This document shows, piece by piece, positions 63,051 to 64,000 of a stretch of DNA of 64,000 bases; within the stretch, counting starts at the first letter, position 1; each line of letters opens with the position of its first letter. Under the pieces are notes generated by a model. That model had not been told where the DNA came from and made no database searches. It saw nothing but the letters and a program-made list of their open reading frames with translations. The DNA is taken from contig NZ_PMZU01000052.1 in assembly GCF_003170075.1 (NCBI RefSeq), positions 1 to 64,000 on the forward strand. The letters are read 5' to 3'. The DNA comes from Methanoregula sp. (GTDB taxonomy: Archaea; Halobacteriota; Methanomicrobia; Methanomicrobiales; Methanospirillaceae). The position numbers were made by a program, and so were the translations under genes.

Positions 63051-63605
63051 ATGCTTCCCATCTGTGTGGTCAACAATTATGGGCAGTTCAACCATCTGAT
63101 ACACCGTGCCCTCAGAGATCTGGATATCGAAGTAGCGTTGATTCCCAATACGACCCCGAAAGGAGAAGTCGAAGCAGGGTACCGGGGGATTATTCTCGGT
63201 GGCGGCCCCGCGATCGAGCGTGCCGGAAAGTGTGCCGAATATCTGGATCTGGGACTTCCTGTTCTTGGGATCTGCTTGGGGCTTCATATTATCGCAAAAA
63301 AATTCGGTGGTGATGTTCATCCGGGAAAATCCGGGGGGTACGGATCGGTCGAAGTCAGCATCGGTGTACATGATGATATTCTTGCAGGTTATCCTGAAAA
63401 AATTCCAGTCTGGGCATCGCATGCGGATGAGGTCTGCAGGGTACCGGAAGGTTTTACACTCCTTGCCAGTTCAGGTATCTGCAAGATAGAGGCCATTGCG
63501 TGTCCCCAAAAAAAGATTTACGGGCTCCAGTGGCATCCTGAGGTAAGCCACACGCTGGACGGGAAAAGAGTATACGAGAATTTCGATACGATCTGTAGGA
63601 ACTGA
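63051..63605 (+). CDS. guaAA: GMP synthase, glutamine amidotransferase subunit
   Basis: In archaea GMP synthase is split into a glutaminase subunit (this gene) and an ATP-pyrophosphatase subunit. The 184-residue class I amidotransferase has the nucleophile Cys75 in GICLGLHI, the oxyanion segment LGGGPAIE and the catalytic His/Glu in LQWHPEVSHT. It supplies ammonia for XMP amination. guaAB is not next to it; the downstream gene is YkgJ-like. The gene begins 40 bases after cobT. Confidence 0.94.
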   Translation: MLPICVVNNYGQFNHLIHRALRDLDIEVALIPNTTPKGEVEAGYRGIILGGGPAIERAGKCAEYLDLGLPVLGICLGLHIIAKKFGGDVHPGKSGGYGSVEVSIGVHDDILAGYPEKIPVWASHADEVCRVPEGFTLLASSGICKIEAIACPQKKIYGLQWHPEVSHTLDGKRVYENFDTICRN

Positions 63606-63634
63606 TATCGGTAATAAGTGATGTCTTTTGATGC

Positions 63635-64000
63635 ATGATCTCACCGGATCTTCTTGCGGCAAAAATGCGCGCTGTCGGTTTTTGTTGTACCCGTTGTGGT
63701 TCCTGTTGCAGGGCTGAGTCTGATGAACCGGTTCTTGTTATGGTTGGCCCTGATGAGATTCGGGCCATCATTTCCCGGTATGGGTATTCGTGGGAAGATA
63801 TCGCAGCACCATACCCGGAAACCATTCACGGGATTCATGGGGAAAAATATACTTTTGAATGGGTTATACGACGGGCGTGTGATCATTGCGAATTTCTTCA
63901 TGCAGATCAATGTAAAATCTGTGCGGCACGCCCGTTGATATGTCGTACGTTCCCTTTTATGCTTGACAGGGAGGATCTTGTGGTTTCCCGATGCCCGGGT
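63635..64000 (+). CDS. YkgJ-type Cys-cluster metal-binding protein, partial (runs off window)
   Basis: The frame opens at ATG 63635 and is still open at the window end after 122 codons. It has FCCTRCGSCCRAE near the N terminus, then CDHCEFL, QCKICAARPLICRTFPF and SRC. This is the Cys-rich CxxCxxCC...RPxxCRxFPF pattern of the YkgJ/UPF0153 family, which is thought to bind zinc or an iron-sulfur cluster. Members often act as putative Fe-S or metal-handling proteins of unknown partner. It is 29 bases after guaAA, so it may be co-transcribed. Confidence 0.82.
   Translation, partial: MISPDLLAAKMRAVGFCCTRCGSCCRAESDEPVLVMVGPDEIRAIISRYGYSWEDIAAPYPETIHGIHGEKYTFEWVIRRACDHCEFLHADQCKICAARPLICRTFPFMLDREDLVVSRCPG

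Overview
The window looks like a chromosomal segment of a methanogenic euryarchaeon, most likely of the order Methanomicrobiales (Methanoregula-like; this placement is inferred from gene content and style, not from a database search). Archaeal markers include EF-1alpha with ribosomal S10, the L7Ae-S28e-L24e-Ndk operon, an Orc1/Cdc6 initiator, archaeal-type PheS/PheT, tRNA-splicing endonuclease, CetZ, archaeal phosphoglycerate mutase, and A/T-rich TATA-type promoter boxes. Methanogen markers are methenyl-H4MPT cyclohydrolase, methanogenesis marker protein 12, a siroheme Dsr-like protein, short NifB, the PorGDAB pyruvate oxidoreductase and the CobS/CobZ/CobT corrinoid genes. No insertion sequence, CRISPR array, rRNA or phage gene was found. 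One tRNA (Val, UAC) is present.

Layout. 0.1-5 kb: small unknowns, a Holliday-resolvase-like nuclease, a Cdc48-N/TrkA-C protein that appears frameshifted, and a DEAD-box helicase with an altered motif II. 5.2-12.7 kb: an iron-sulfur flavoprotein and a potassium-uptake operon in which KdpC and KdpA are one polypeptide, followed by KdpB and a KdpD-like sensor with no kinase domain. 13.1-13.9 kb: a gene desert full of G5/C5 palindromes. 13.9-29.7 kb: housekeeping genes (DNA repair, tRNA splicing, TrpS, PheS, PheT, HisF, SAH hydrolase, OGG, NifB). 30.4-31.4 kb: a 1-kb non-coding block with a long inverted repeat beside tRNA-Val. 31.6-40 kb: Por operon, MMP12, a sugar epimerase, ApgM, Cdc6 and Mch. 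40-48 kb: a membrane-bound winged-helix regulator with a secreted DUF5667-like partner, acylphosphatase, threonine synthase, a nitrilase-family amidase, MarC, and the ribosomal/Ndk operon. 48-58 kb: a surface-glycan block containing a DUF2298 membrane protein, a flippase-like protein, a GT2 glycosyltransferase and an FAD oxidoreductase, then divergent cetZ with a secreted helical protein, and an Agl23-like GT-C protein joined to the rps10-tef1a operon. 59-64 kb: Dsr-like protein, CobS/CobZ/CobT, GMP synthase subunit A and a YkgJ-type metal-binding protein cut by the window end.

The most unusual items are: (1) the KdpC-KdpA fusion with a kinase-less KdpD and a palindromic operator candidate; (2) the four-gene glycan operon, which looks like a split AglD system plus an FAD enzyme and a GT-C-like protein, divergent from cetZ across a perfect palindrome over the promoter; (3) two non-coding repeat loci; (4) three places where a gene seems broken by a single base (1623-2368, 45868-46069, and the endA start). 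The last group may be real mutations or sequence errors.
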